This document shows, one piece after another, positions 47,187-54,939 of a DNA stretch of 64,000 nt. Within the stretch, counting starts at the first letter, position 1, and the number at the start of each line of letters is the position of its first letter. This DNA comes from Chitinophagaceae bacterium (lineage in GTDB: Bacteria; Bacteroidota; Bacteroidia; Chitinophagales; Chitinophagaceae). Location of the stretch: contig JADJYK010000001.1 in NCBI GenBank assembly GCA_016719815.1, positions 434,001 through 498,000 of the forward strand. Reading direction: 5' to 3'. The notes under the pieces were generated by a model. It saw only the letters and a program-made list of their open reading frames with translations. It was not told where the DNA came from and ran no database searches. The translations under genes and the position numbers were made by a program.

Positions 47187-48458
47187 ATGAGTCATACAAA
47201 TATTTCTCCCGAAACCCAGATGCTGGGTTATGGTTACAAGCCGGAATTGAGTGAAGGTGCCGTTAAGTGCCCCATTTTTCAAACATCGACTTTTGTGTTT
47301 AAAAATGCTGAGGCTGGAAAGGCCTTTTTTGAAATGGCACATGGCAAGCCAGGTCATGATGGTGAAGAAATGGGTTTGATTTACAGCCGCATCAATAACC
47401 CGGATATGGAAATACTGGAAGAGCGGCTGAAGCTTTGGGATGGCGGAGAAATGGCGGCTGCTTTTTCAAGCGGCATGAGTGCCATTACCACTACGCTGAT
47501 GACATTTCTTAGTCCGGGTGATGTGTTGCTGTACAGTAATCCATTGTATGGAGGCACACATAAATTGATACATCATATTCTCACCAATTTTGGTATTGAA
47601 GTGGTGGGCTTCCGGGCCAACCAGGATTTGAAAGAAGTAGAACAGATGCTGCTCGAAACGGGCCATGCAAAAAGACTGAAGATGATTTTTGTGGAAACAC
47701 CTGCTAATCCTACAAACGACATTATTGATATTGAAATGTGCAGGAAGATAGCCGATAAGTATTCCACCGCTGATAATAAAGTGCTGGTTACTGTTGATAA
47801 TACTTACATGGGGCCTTTGTGGCAGCATCCGTTAAAACTGGGTGCTGATATTGTTCTTTATTCAGCAACAAAATACATTGGCGGGCATAGCGATGTAATA
47901 GCCGGTGCGGCTGTGGGCAGTAAAGAACTGGTGGGAAGTATTAAAAAAACGAGGACTTTTTTCGGCACCATGATTGACCCACATACAAGCTGGTTGCTGA
48001 TGCGAAGCCTCGAGACACTAAAAGTAAGAATGGAAGCTGCTGCGCTAAACGCAGAAAAAGTTGCAGATTATTTATTGCATCATCCAAAAGTTGAAAAAGT
48101 ATATTACCTGGGTTATACCGCTGTTAACAAACCGGAGCAATCTGAAATTTTCAACAAGCAGTATTTAAGTAATGGAGCTATGCTGAGTTTTGATATAGCT
48201 GGAGGAGAGCATGAAGCTTTTGCTTTTCTTAACAATCTTAAACATATTAAACTGGCGGTAAGCCTGGGTAGTACAGAGAGTCTTGCTGAGCATCCGGCGA
48301 GTATGACACACTCAGATGTGCCCTATGAAGAAAAACAGGAATTAAACATCACTGACAAAATGGTGCGTATCAGTGTTGGAATTGAAAACTATAAAGACCT
48401 GATTTGGGATATTGAGCAGGCTTTGGAGAAAGTACAGGTTCATGAAATGGCTGTTTAG
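47187..48458 (+). CDS. Cys/Met-metabolism PLP enzyme (methionine gamma-lyase or cystathionine lyase type)
   Basis: A 423-residue fold-type I PLP enzyme of the trans-sulfuration family. The PLP lysine is in YSATKYIGGHSDVIAG; the substrate/cofactor motifs are IYSRINNPDMEILEERL, AFSSGMSA and DPHTSWLLMRSLETL. These enzymes break C-S bonds in cystathionine, methionine or homocysteine, releasing H2S or methanethiol, so it could be a sulfide source. The exact substrate cannot be fixed by sequence. The start is MSHTNISPETQ at 47187. It is divergent from an Lrp regulator and next to a CRP-site-controlled thioredoxin. Confidence 0.88.
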   Translation: MSHTNISPETQMLGYGYKPELSEGAVKCPIFQTSTFVFKNAEAGKAFFEMAHGKPGHDGEEMGLIYSRINNPDMEILEERLKLWDGGEMAAAFSSGMSAITTTLMTFLSPGDVLLYSNPLYGGTHKLIHHILTNFGIEVVGFRANQDLKEVEQMLLETGHAKRLKMIFVETPANPTNDIIDIEMCRKIADKYSTADNKVLVTVDNTYMGPLWQHPLKLGADIVLYSATKYIGGHSDVIAGAAVGSKELVGSIKKTRTFFGTMIDPHTSWLLMRSLETLKVRMEAAALNAEKVADYLLHHPKVEKVYYLGYTAVNKPEQSEIFNKQYLSNGAMLSFDIAGGEHEAFAFLNNLKHIKLAVSLGSTESLAEHPASMTHSDVPYEEKQELNITDKMVRISVGIENYKDLIWDIEQALEKVQVHEMAV

Positions 48459-48459
48459 T

Positions 48460-48503
48460 GTGATTATTATCACCAGCATAACCTCTTTTACGGTTTACTT
48501 TTG
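48460..48503 (+). promoter_or_regulatory. CRP-like operator and -7 element, thioredoxin gene
   Basis: The perfect site GTGATTATTATCAC is at 48460-48473, one base after the lyase stop. TACTTTTG (a TAnnTTTG match) ends at 48503, exactly 30 nt after the site. The start codon follows at 48522. Confidence 0.75.
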
Positions 48504-48521
48504 TCGAAATATTTGAAAAAG

Positions 48522-48896
48522 ATGGCGACAATTCAATTAACAACACAGGAGTTTAAGGCGAACGTTTTTAATTACGATACAGAGCAGGAGTGGAAATACC
48601 AGGGGCAGTTACCGGCTATTATTGATTTTTATGCTGATTGGTGCGGTCCCTGTAAAATGGTGGCTCCGGTTCTTGAGGAACTATCTGAGGAATATAAAGA
48701 CAGGCTTATTATTTACAAAGTAAACACTGATGTGGAGCAGGAGCTTTCTGCTGTTTTTGGCATCCAGAGTATTCCCACACTCTTATTTATTGACTCTGCA
48801 GGCGAACCAATGATGCAGCCCGGAGCTTATCCTAAGCATGTATTAAAGAAAATAATTGAAGAAAAATTATTAACACCTGTGAAGACTGAAGAATAA
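48522..48896 (+). CDS. Thioredoxin
   Basis: A 124-residue thioredoxin with the redox motif DWCGPCKM and the cis-Pro segment QSIPTLLFI. No signal peptide is visible. The N-terminal MATIQLTTQEFKANVF at 48522 is the natural start; an in-frame TTG seven codons earlier overlaps the -7 element. It has its own perfect CRP-like operator, so it is regulated independently of the lyase. It is the second of three thioredoxin-fold proteins in the island. Confidence 0.93.
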   Translation: MATIQLTTQEFKANVFNYDTEQEWKYQGQLPAIIDFYADWCGPCKMVAPVLEELSEEYKDRLIIYKVNTDVEQELSAVFGIQSIPTLLFIDSAGEPMMQPGAYPKHVLKKIIEEKLLTPVKTEE

Positions 48897-48918
48897 AAGG
48901 TTGAATGAGACATAAACT

Positions 48919-48947
48919 AAAAATGCCCCGAGAAACGGGGCATTTTT
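48919..48947 (+). terminator. Rho-independent terminator after thioredoxin
   Basis: AAAAATGCCCCG/CGGGGCATTTTT is a 12-bp perfect stem with an AGAAA loop. It lies 23 bp after the stop. Confidence 0.85.
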
Positions 48948-49084
48948 AGTTATGGAATATTCTTCTCTTATACCATATGTTTTTTTAAAACGTCCTGATG
49001 ATTTGTCAGGCTGAGCTTGCCAAAGCCTTTTGAATCACCCCTCGATGAGCTAAGGGCGACAATGTTTCTTTAATATAAAAGGCA

Positions 49085-49668
49085 TTATTTATTAAGCAGG
49101 GTAAGAAACTCATTTGTATCAAAATTAGTACTGCCGATTTGCTGGTGTATTATCCCTCCGTTTTCATCAAAGATGAATGTAGCAGGAATGCCTTCAACAT
49201 TAAAAAGTTGGGGTAGCTCACCTGCAGGATAAAATATGGGCAGTTTCATATTATTGTTCAGGCATACCCCCTTGCTTTATCAAAATTGTCATCAAGAGAA
49301 AGCATTACAAATGCAACTTTGCTTTTGTCAGATTTGGCGGCAAGACTTTCAATAGACGGAATCTCGGCACGGCAGGGGCCGCACCAGGTAGCCCAAAGGT
49401 TGACAAATACCTTTTTCCCTTTGTATGCAGACAGGTTAAGTGTCTGGTTATTTGCATCCATTATCATTGCGGAGGGCAGGGCAGAAGTTGTAGCCGTTGT
49501 TTGAGGTACTGCCGGAGTGGTTTCAGGTGGTGAAGGCTGCTCAGGCTGAGGCGCAGGCGGCGTTACGGATTCTTGTGTTTGTACGGGATCCTTTTTTTCT
49601 TCAGCAGTAGAACTGATACAGCCATAAGAAAAAACAAGCAGGGAAACTGGTAACATAAGTCGCTTCAT
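49085..49668 (-). pseudogene. TlpA/ResA-like thiol-disulfide lipoprotein, one frame break
   Basis: A ~194-residue envelope protein with a lipoprotein signal (LVFSYGCIS, acylated Cys), a Pro/Thr/Gln-rich linker, and a TlpA-type thioredoxin fold with WATWCGPCRAEIP. The C-terminal part is in a shifted frame after a base indel in the C run 49267-49271; correction gives NNNMKLPIFYPAGELPQLF, then EGIPATFIFDENGGIIH, with the cis-Pro. Probably intact. It faces the methyltransferase gene across a perfect CRP-like site, so both may be co-regulated. A periplasmic role in reducing thiols or maturing redox proteins is inferred. Confidence 0.85.
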
Positions 49669-49718
49669 TTTTGTTGATTTATTGTTCTGCAAAATGCAAC
49701 GGCAATGTAATATTTCTG

Positions 49719-49762
49719 GTGATAATAATCACTAAATTCGGTTCGCAGGAATTGCAAATTTG
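49719..49762 (+). promoter_or_regulatory. CRP-like operator between tlpA-like and methyltransferase genes
   Basis: The perfect site GTGATAATAATCAC (49719-49732) has the -7 element CAAATTTG ending at 49762, exactly 30 nt away, toward the methyltransferase. In the other direction a TTTTG lies 29 nt away (G at 49690), a weaker match. One site may therefore serve both promoters. Confidence 0.75.
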
Positions 49763-49777
49763 CCAAAATCTTCACAA

Positions 49778-50370
49778 ATGCAACAGTTTTGGGACCAGCG
49801 TTATGCCGAAAATGAAACAGTTTATGGGCTTAGCCCCAACCATTTTTTTAAGCAGTTTATTGATAGCCGTAGGCCGGGCACCATTCTGCTACCGGCGGAA
49901 GGAGAAGGCCGAAATGCCGTTTATGCTGCATCAAAAGGGTGGCAGGTTGATGCTTTTGATTTTAGCGAAGTGGCCGGGGAAAGGCTTTAGATTTTGCCAG
50001 GGGTGAAAAATTAAATATCAATTATATTTTACAGGATATAAGCTTGTTTAAAGCAAAGAAGCAGTACGATGCTGTTGGGTTGATATATGTGCACCTGCCG
50101 GAGAAACAACGAAAGGCTTTTCATATCGAAATATATAAGTCTATTAAACCGGGAGGTTTATTTGTGCTGGAAGCATTTGCCAAAGAACAATTGGAACTTA
50201 AAAGCGGAGGGCCAAAAGAACCAGCTATGTTATACGATGCGCCATCACTATGCTCCGATTTTCCCTTCATGCACATGATTACCTGCGAGCAGAAAGAAAT
50301 TGTACTTGAAGAAGGTGAGTACCATAAAGGAAAAGCCGCCGTCCTGCGTATGATAGGACAACGGCTTTAG
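49778..50370 (+). pseudogene. SAM-dependent methyltransferase (TehB-like), one frame break
   Basis: Reconstructed to about 198 residues. It begins MQQFWDQRYAENETVYGLSPN, the family start, and carries the SAM-binding region ILLPAEGEGRNAVYAASKGWQVDAFDFS. After a base indel near 49980 the frame continues with GKALDFARGEK, then YDAVGLIYVHLP and SIKPGGLFVLEAF. Relatives include tellurite and thiol/thiopurine methyltransferases. Methylation of sulfide or selenide/tellurite is possible but unproven. A perfect CRP-like operator lies 46 bp upstream. Confidence 0.83.
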
Positions 50371-50388
50371 TGCTTTTTTCTGCAAAGA

Positions 50389-50862
50389 TTATTTACCCAT
50401 AAACGATGAGTACATCCATACCAGTTTTTCCTGCTGCCGGATATAGTCGCTCATAAGTGCATTAGTGCCTTCATCGTCAGCCTCTGCCGAAAGCGACAAC
50501 AATTCTCTTTCAATTTTTAATAAGATGCCAAATGATTCCAGAATTGACTTTACTCCTTCTTTGCCGTCACTTACGTTTTTTTTCTCTTTAATGGCAGCCA
50601 TTTTGAGATAATCTGTGTACGAATGGCTTGGGGTGTGTCCCAATGTTAGAATTCTTTCTGCCACTTCATCGATCTTCACCTGCAGATCGGTGTAAAGCTC
50701 TTCAAACTTGAGGTGCAGTTCGAAGAATTTATCACCCTTTATGTTCCAGTGAAACCCCCGGGTGTTTATATACATGAGCTGAAGGTTTGATAACAGTAAG
50801 TCTAATTTTCCTGCCAGTTTTTTTGATTTTGCCTGATCGAGACCAATTTGAGATATTTTCAT
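50389..50862 (-). CDS. dps: Dps-family ferritin-like protein
   Basis: A 157-residue Dps/ferritin-like protein. The ferroxidase site is visible in RGFHWNIKGDKFFELHLKFEELYTDLQVKIDEVAERI (His, Asp and Glu ligands shared between subunits). Helices E-type end in DYIRQQEKLVWMYSS. Dps dodecamers store iron oxidised by peroxide and protect DNA. It faces the methyltransferase gene (19-bp gap) and is divergent from SQR. It is not clearly in the CRP regulon: the perfect site at 51040 has no matching -7 element on its side. Confidence 0.93.
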   Translation of the reverse strand: MKISQIGLDQAKSKKLAGKLDLLLSNLQLMYINTRGFHWNIKGDKFFELHLKFEELYTDLQVKIDEVAERILTLGHTPSHSYTDYLKMAAIKEKKNVSDGKEGVKSILESFGILLKIERELLSLSAEADDEGTNALMSDYIRQQEKLVWMYSSFMGK

Positions 50863-51039
50863 TTGTGAGAATTTTGATTCGTAAAATTATTTCTAATTCC
50901 TGATTATATAGCCGCTGACATCAGTTTTTATTTTTCTAGTGGTATGGGGGATTCTGTCGAACATTATTTTAGGAGCTGCAGTAGCCTTTTATGTGTCTTA
51001 CCTGCAAAATTTTTACTCGATAAACAGTTATCAATAAGT

Positions 51040-51053
51040 GACATGTATCACAT
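51040..51053. promoter_or_regulatory. Distal CRP-like site upstream of SQR
   Basis: GTGACATGTATCAC is a perfect site 80 bp upstream of the SQR-proximal one. No -7 element lies 30 nt away on either side, so it may be an upstream co-operating site or act on dps. The gap 50863-51216 otherwise shows only an open frame with one hydrophobic segment (about 50930-51037) and no start codon. Confidence 0.55.
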
Positions 51054-51119
51054 AAGATGAAATAGTTGGCTCAAAAAGTCCATAATCATTTCCTTACCTG
51101 ACAGGAGTCATTTTTCTCT

Positions 51120-51163
51120 GTGACATAACTCGCAAACTTAGAGTAGAGCGGGGAGGAGTTTTG
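51120..51163 (+). promoter_or_regulatory. CRP-like operator and -7 element, SQR operon
   Basis: GTGACATAACTCGC (51120-51133) has one mismatch from GTGA-N6-TCAC. GAGTTTTG (nAnnTTTG) ends at 51163, exactly 30 nt after the site. A second imperfect palindrome CTGACAGGAGTCAT lies at 51099-51112. Confidence 0.65.
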
Positions 51164-51216
51164 TACTGTAAAACACAGCTAAACAATATCGCTAAATAAA
51201 CAACAGTACAGTAATT

Positions 51217-52453
51217 ATGAAACATCTTGTAATTCTTGGCGCTGGTACAGCAGGTACAATGATGGCAAACCATCTGAAAAAACACCTGAAGAGACCTGAA
51301 TGGCGCATCAGCATTATTGATGAAAGAACAGAACATCATTATCAGCCAGGGTATCTTTTTCTGCCGTTTGATATTTACGACCCGGAGGATATCGTAAAAA
51401 CAATCGAGGAGTTTATTCCAAAGAATGTAAACCTGATACAGGCAAAGATTGACAAAATTGTTCCCGCTGAGAATAAAGTTATAATGACCAATGGAACAGT
51501 GGCCATTTATGATGTATTGATTATTGCCACAGGTGCAAGAACTGCTCCTGAGGAAATTGAAGGAATGAAAGGGGAAGAGTGGCAAAAATCAGTATTTGAT
51601 TTTTTATACCTTTAAAGGCTCTCTTGCCTTGAGAGATAAGTTGAAAAACTGGGAAGGCGGAAAATTAGTGGTGCATATTACCGAGATGCCGATTAAGTGC
51701 CCGGTTGCCCCGCTTGAGTTCGCTTTTCTCGCTGATTCTTTCTTTAAGGATAAAAAGATGCGAGATAAAGTAGAGATAACTTATGTTACCCCCCTCAGTG
51801 GTGCTTTTACCAAACCTAAAGCTACAGAAGCACTGGAGCATTTACTTGAAGAAAAGCATATAAAGATTGAAAGTGATTTTGCCATAATGGAAGTGGATAA
51901 TGAGAAGAAAGAGATAGTGGACTATGGCGGACGTACAGTACCTTTTGATATTCTTGTAACGGTGCCCACCAATAAAGGTGATGATGTAATGGAGAGGTCA
52001 GGCCTGGGAGATGATTTGAATTTTGTACCAACTCATAAAGCGACATTGCAGTCCAAGGCACATGAAAATATTTTTGTGATTGGTGATGCCAGTAATATTC
52101 CGGCATCCAAAGCTGGTTCTGTTGCACACTTTGAGGCCGAAATTCTTACAGAGAATATTCTTCGTTATGTCAAAGGTGAGCCTTTGAAAGAAGAATTTGA
52201 TGGGCATGCCAATTGCTTTATTGAAACCGGTGGTGGCAAAGCCTTGCTTATTGACTTCAATTATACACATGAACCAGTTGAAGGCACATTCCCGTTCCCG
52301 GGTGTAGGTCCGCTTCGTTTAATGAAAGAAAGCCGGATGAACCACCTGGGAAAACTGGCCTTTAAATGGATTTACTGGCACATGCTGCTGAAGGGTACGC
52401 ATATCCCTTTTGTGTCTGCAACAATGTCAGAGTCAGGAAAGAAATACGATTAA
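51217..52453 (+). pseudogene. sqr: Sulfide:quinone oxidoreductase, one frame break
   Basis: Reconstructed to about 411 residues. The FAD-binding motif is LVILGAGTAGTMMANHL, then YQPGYLFLPF and YDVLIIATGA; a catalytic Cys lies in EMPIKCPVAPLEF; the FAD C-terminal motif is IFVIGDASNIPASKAGSVAHFEAE, followed by the quinone/membrane-binding tail NYTHEPVEGTFPFPGVGPL...FKWIYWHMLLKG. SQR oxidises H2S, passing electrons to quinone and producing sulfane sulfur. One extra T near 51603 breaks the frame; removal gives SVFDFYTFKGSLALRD. It heads an operon with the TusE-like and DsrE-like genes. Probably intact in reality. Confidence 0.9.
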
Positions 52454-52490
52454 AAAAAACAACAATTCTTAATTATATAAAATCAACAAC

Positions 52491-52799
52491 ATGGAAAGAA
52501 CAATAGCTGGCAAAACGATTGCCGTAAATGACGAAGGTTACATGACAGACTTTAAGCAGTGGGATAAATCAATAGGAGAGGCCTTTGCTGCTGAAAATGA
52601 AATCAATTTAACCCCCAGGCATTGGGAAGTGCTTGCATACATTCAAAAAGAATATGTTAATGAAGTACCGCTGAGCATCCGGAAAATTGGAAAAAGCGGA
52701 GTGGTGGACATTAAAGAGTTTTATGTGCTTTTCCCCAAAGCCCCTTTGAAAACTGCTACTAAAATTGCCGGTATCCCGAAGCCTGCAAGTTGTATTTAA
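52491..52799 (+). CDS. TusE/DsrC-like sulfur carrier protein
   Basis: A 102-residue protein of the DsrC/TusE family, identified by TPRHWEVLAYIQKEYVNEVP and the C-terminal swinging arm ending KIAGIPKPASCI. Cys101, the penultimate residue, is the sulfur-binding CysA. The second cysteine of true DsrC (11 residues upstream) is replaced by Thr, so this is TusE-like: it can carry a persulfide but cannot form DsrC trisulfide links. No dsrAB genes are present. Between SQR and a DsrE-like gene it probably relays sulfane sulfur. Confidence 0.9.
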   Translation: MERTIAGKTIAVNDEGYMTDFKQWDKSIGEAFAAENEINLTPRHWEVLAYIQKEYVNEVPLSIRKIGKSGVVDIKEFYVLFPKAPLKTATKIAGIPKPASCI

Positions 52800-52819
52800 T
52801 AACTAATAAAACCTAAGTT

Positions 52820-53299
52820 ATGAGCGAAAATAAAGGCGAAATAAAAAAGATGATGATCATCTTGTCAAAAGCAACATTAGAAAATGTATATGCTGCTTTT
52901 GTATTGGCTAACGGAGCAAGGATGGAAGGAATAGAAGCAGAAATATTCTTTACATTCTTTGGTCTTGAAGCTGTTCACAAAAGAAAATGAACGGTTTGCA
53001 TATTGCAACCGTTGGTAATCCCTATGCATATGCCAACAATGATTGGTGGACTGCCGGGTATGGAGGCTTTTGCAACTAAAATGATGAAGAAGGAAATGGA
53101 GAAATTGGATATGCCGGAAGTGCCGGAGTTTCTTGAAATCCTTTCTGACTCAGGTGTGAAGATGTGGGCATGTAAACTTGCCTTTGATATGTTCCATTAT
53201 AAAAAGGAGGATTTGTTTGAAGGAGTGAATGATATAATAACTGTTGGTGATTTTTATAAGAAGAGTGAAGGCGAAGGTGTTCACATGTTGTTTATTTAG
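52820..53299 (+). pseudogene. DsrE/F-like sulfur-transfer protein, two frame breaks
   Basis: Reconstructed to about 159 residues. The N terminus (MSENKGEIKKMMIILSKATLENVYAAFVLANGAR) and C terminus (MPEVPEFLEILSDSGVKMWACKLAFDMF...VHMLFI) match the DsrE/F-like (DrsH-like) family. A conserved Cys sits in KMWACKLA, the position of the sulfur-accepting Cys in DsrE-like proteins. Frame breaks occur near 52985 (KKMNGLHIATVGNP resumes) and near 53023 (MHMPTMIGGLPG resumes). Small sulfur-relay proteins take persulfide sulfur from SQR products. It ends the SQR operon; a terminator follows at 53334. Confidence 0.85.
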
Positions 53300-53333
53300 C
53301 AGAGATTCCGGAGAGTGTATTTCCGGAAAATTG

Positions 53334-53367
53334 AAACCGGGGTTGTTTTTACAACTCCGGTTTTTTT
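53334..53367 (+). terminator. Terminator of the SQR operon
   Basis: A 13-bp imperfect stem (AAACCGG-GGTTGT / ACAACTCCGGTTT) with a T loop is followed by seven T. A small TCCGGA hairpin lies just before it. Confidence 0.8.
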
Positions 53368-53403
53368 GTTATTCTCTATAGAACTCTATCAATAATTATA
53401 ACA

Positions 53404-54105
53404 TCAATGCTTGCAATTTTTACCGCATCCTTTGCCATTTCCACAGCCATTTCCATTACCACAACCTTTGCCATTTCCACCTCCGTTTTCCTTACCGGGC
53501 TTTGTCCCTTCATGGCCGTCATGGCTGTTTTCAGAGTTTATAATTGCATCGTATTGTTCTTTGCTCAGTATTTCGGGTTTATATTCTATACCTTGCCTTT
53601 GCAGGTTTCTTGTAAAAGCCCTTAAATGGTTACCAGAAGCCATTTTCAGGTATTTGTAGGTGGCAATTATCTCCTCGTTTTGGGTTTGCTGAATTCTCTT
53701 TTCCAGGTCAGCAATATCAAGTTCTTCAATTTTTGCTCCTGCTTTCAAGGCGTCTGCCAACGATTTGTTTCCGCTGGCTACCAAATCTGTATAGTAGTTG
53801 GTAAATACTGTGTTTGAAAAAACTCCTCTTTTGTCACTATTTTTTTCTACTGGGTCTTCAAGCTTATACTTTGTAATCAGTTCTTTTACCCTGTCCATGT
53901 GATGTTGCTCACTTTGCCGGATATTGCCGAAAGGGTTTACCTCCCATTTTTCATACAGGATATTATACACATCTCTTGCCAGTTTTTCTTCCTCTCTCAT
54001 ATAGAGAATGGCATCTTTTTCAATTTGTAAAATTGATGGATTTTCTTGTGCATAATTACTCAGGCTATACAGGCTGGCAAAAAGCATCAAAACTAAATTT
54101 CTCAT
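53404..54105 (-). CDS. DUF2202 ferritin-like protein with Gly/Cys tail
   Basis: A 233-residue secreted protein. The signal peptide ends near SNYAQ. The DUF2202 domain (residues ~25-180) contains YMREEEKLARDVY, a QSEQHHMDRVK motif and LKMASGNHLRAF, which place conserved Glu and His as in ferritin-like di-iron folds. The last ~30 residues are almost only Gly, Asn, Lys and Cys (GNGKGCGNGNGCGNGKGCGKNCKH): four evenly spaced Cys and a final His that could bind a metal. Function is unknown; oxidative or metal stress is the usual guess. No CRP-like site was found upstream. Confidence 0.8.
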   Translation of the reverse strand: MRNLVLMLFASLYSLSNYAQENPSILQIEKDAILYMREEEKLARDVYNILYEKWEVNPFGNIRQSEQHHMDRVKELITKYKLEDPVEKNSDKRGVFSNTVFTNYYTDLVASGNKSLADALKAGAKIEELDIADLEKRIQQTQNEEIIATYKYLKMASGNHLRAFTRNLQRQGIEYKPEILSKEQYDAIINSENSHDGHEGTKPGKENGGGNGKGCGNGNGCGNGKGCGKNCKH

Positions 54106-54239
54106 TATTGTCGTTTTATGTTACAGATTATGGTTAAAACAAGTTTATACCCATTTCTGACGCAGGTTCTTAAACTTTCTTATGGGAGGATAGTGAAAAT
54201 ATTGAAGTTTTTTAAAGGATGTATTGTTTGAAATAAAAG

Positions 54240-54264
54240 GGTCTTGCCCAATTAAGGCAAGACC
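54240..54264 (-). terminator. Terminator of the rhodanese operon
   Basis: Stem GTCTTGCC/GGCAAGAC (8 bp, plus one G-C pair) with a 7-nt loop and a T-rich run on the minus strand, 35 bp after the last rhodanese stop. Confidence 0.65.
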
Positions 54265-54298
54265 GCTTTTTGATAGTGGATTCTAACTGCTAATCTGA

Positions 54299-54610
54299 TT
54301 ATCTTATTTTACTTTGCAGGCTTGTCCATGGGCCGCCATTATAAGCTTCAATTCCAGCCGACTTAAGTATGCTTTTTGCCATACTGCTTCTGGCCCCGCT
54401 GCGGCAAACTGTTATTACCGGTTTGTTCAATTTTTTAATATCAGCTACTTTATTGCGAATAGACTCAACAGGGTAGTTTTTAGCACCTTTAATACTTCCG
54501 CTTTTAAATTCCATTGGAGAACGTACGTCTATAATTACAGCACCCTTGTTTACCAGTTCCCGGAAGTCAACAGTTTTAATGCCAAATATTTTCTTTATGA
54601 ATTCAATCAT
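54299..54610 (-). CDS. Rhodanese-like sulfurtransferase
   Basis: A 103-residue single-domain rhodanese. The active loop CRSGARS carries the persulfide-forming cysteine. The preceding VIIDVRSPMEFKSGSIKGAKNYP is the standard N-terminal region. It transfers sulfane sulfur, for example to cyanide, thiols or thioredoxin. It follows a second rhodanese by 10 bp and is third in the minus-strand run PDO-rhodanese, rhodanese, rhodanese. Confidence 0.92.
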   Translation of the reverse strand: MIEFIKKIFGIKTVDFRELVNKGAVIIDVRSPMEFKSGSIKGAKNYPVESIRNKVADIKKLNKPVITVCRSGARSSMAKSILKSAGIEAYNGGPWTSLQSKIR

Positions 54611-54620
54611 TTTTTTGTTT

Positions 54621-54902
54621 TTAGTTTATCAAGAATTGCATATCGCCAATACCACCACCATTGTACACATTGGCTATACCATTTTGTGCAAGAATACTGG
54701 CGGCCATGCTGCTTCTGGCTCCACTGCGACAATAGACCACAACCGGATTTTTGAATAACCTGAATTCATCAGTCTTGTAAGGAATCTGATCTAGCGGAAT
54801 ATTTTTTGCTCCGGGAATGTGTTCCATTTCATACTCCCATGGGCTGCGAACATCCACAATTATTGTTGAAGGGTTTTTTACTAATTCTTTTAAGCTACTC
54901 AT
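54621..54902 (-). CDS. Rhodanese-like sulfurtransferase
   Basis: A 93-residue single-domain rhodanese with the same active loop CRSGARS and the N-terminal VDVRSPWEYEMEHIPGAKNIPLDQIP. It is closely similar to the protein at 54299 and likely arose by tandem duplication. It starts 37 bp after the PDO-rhodanese stop in the same transcription unit, so all three are controlled by the CRP-like site at 56409. Confidence 0.92.
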   Translation of the reverse strand: MSSLKELVKNPSTIIVDVRSPWEYEMEHIPGAKNIPLDQIPYKTDEFRLFKNPVVVYCRSGARSSMAASILAQNGIANVYNGGGIGDMQFLIN

Positions 54903-54939
54903 TTCTTTTTAATTGATTTAGTGAATGATTTTTTTGTAT

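Noticed and set aside
48990..49080. Intergenic stretch with TGTCAGGCTGAGCTTGCC
   Set aside because: It resembles an oligonucleotide often seen scattered in Bacteroidota intergenic DNA, but with only one copy visible here I cannot define a repeat.
50930..51037. Open frame with one hydrophobic segment (WGILSNIILGAAVAFYV) upstream of SQR
   Set aside because: There is no ATG, only weak GTG/TTG candidates, and it overlaps the region holding the operators. It may be a decayed membrane protein end.
52491..52799. Dissimilatory sulfite reductase DsrC
   Set aside because: The second arm cysteine is replaced by Thr and no dsrAB is present, so the TusE-like reading is better.
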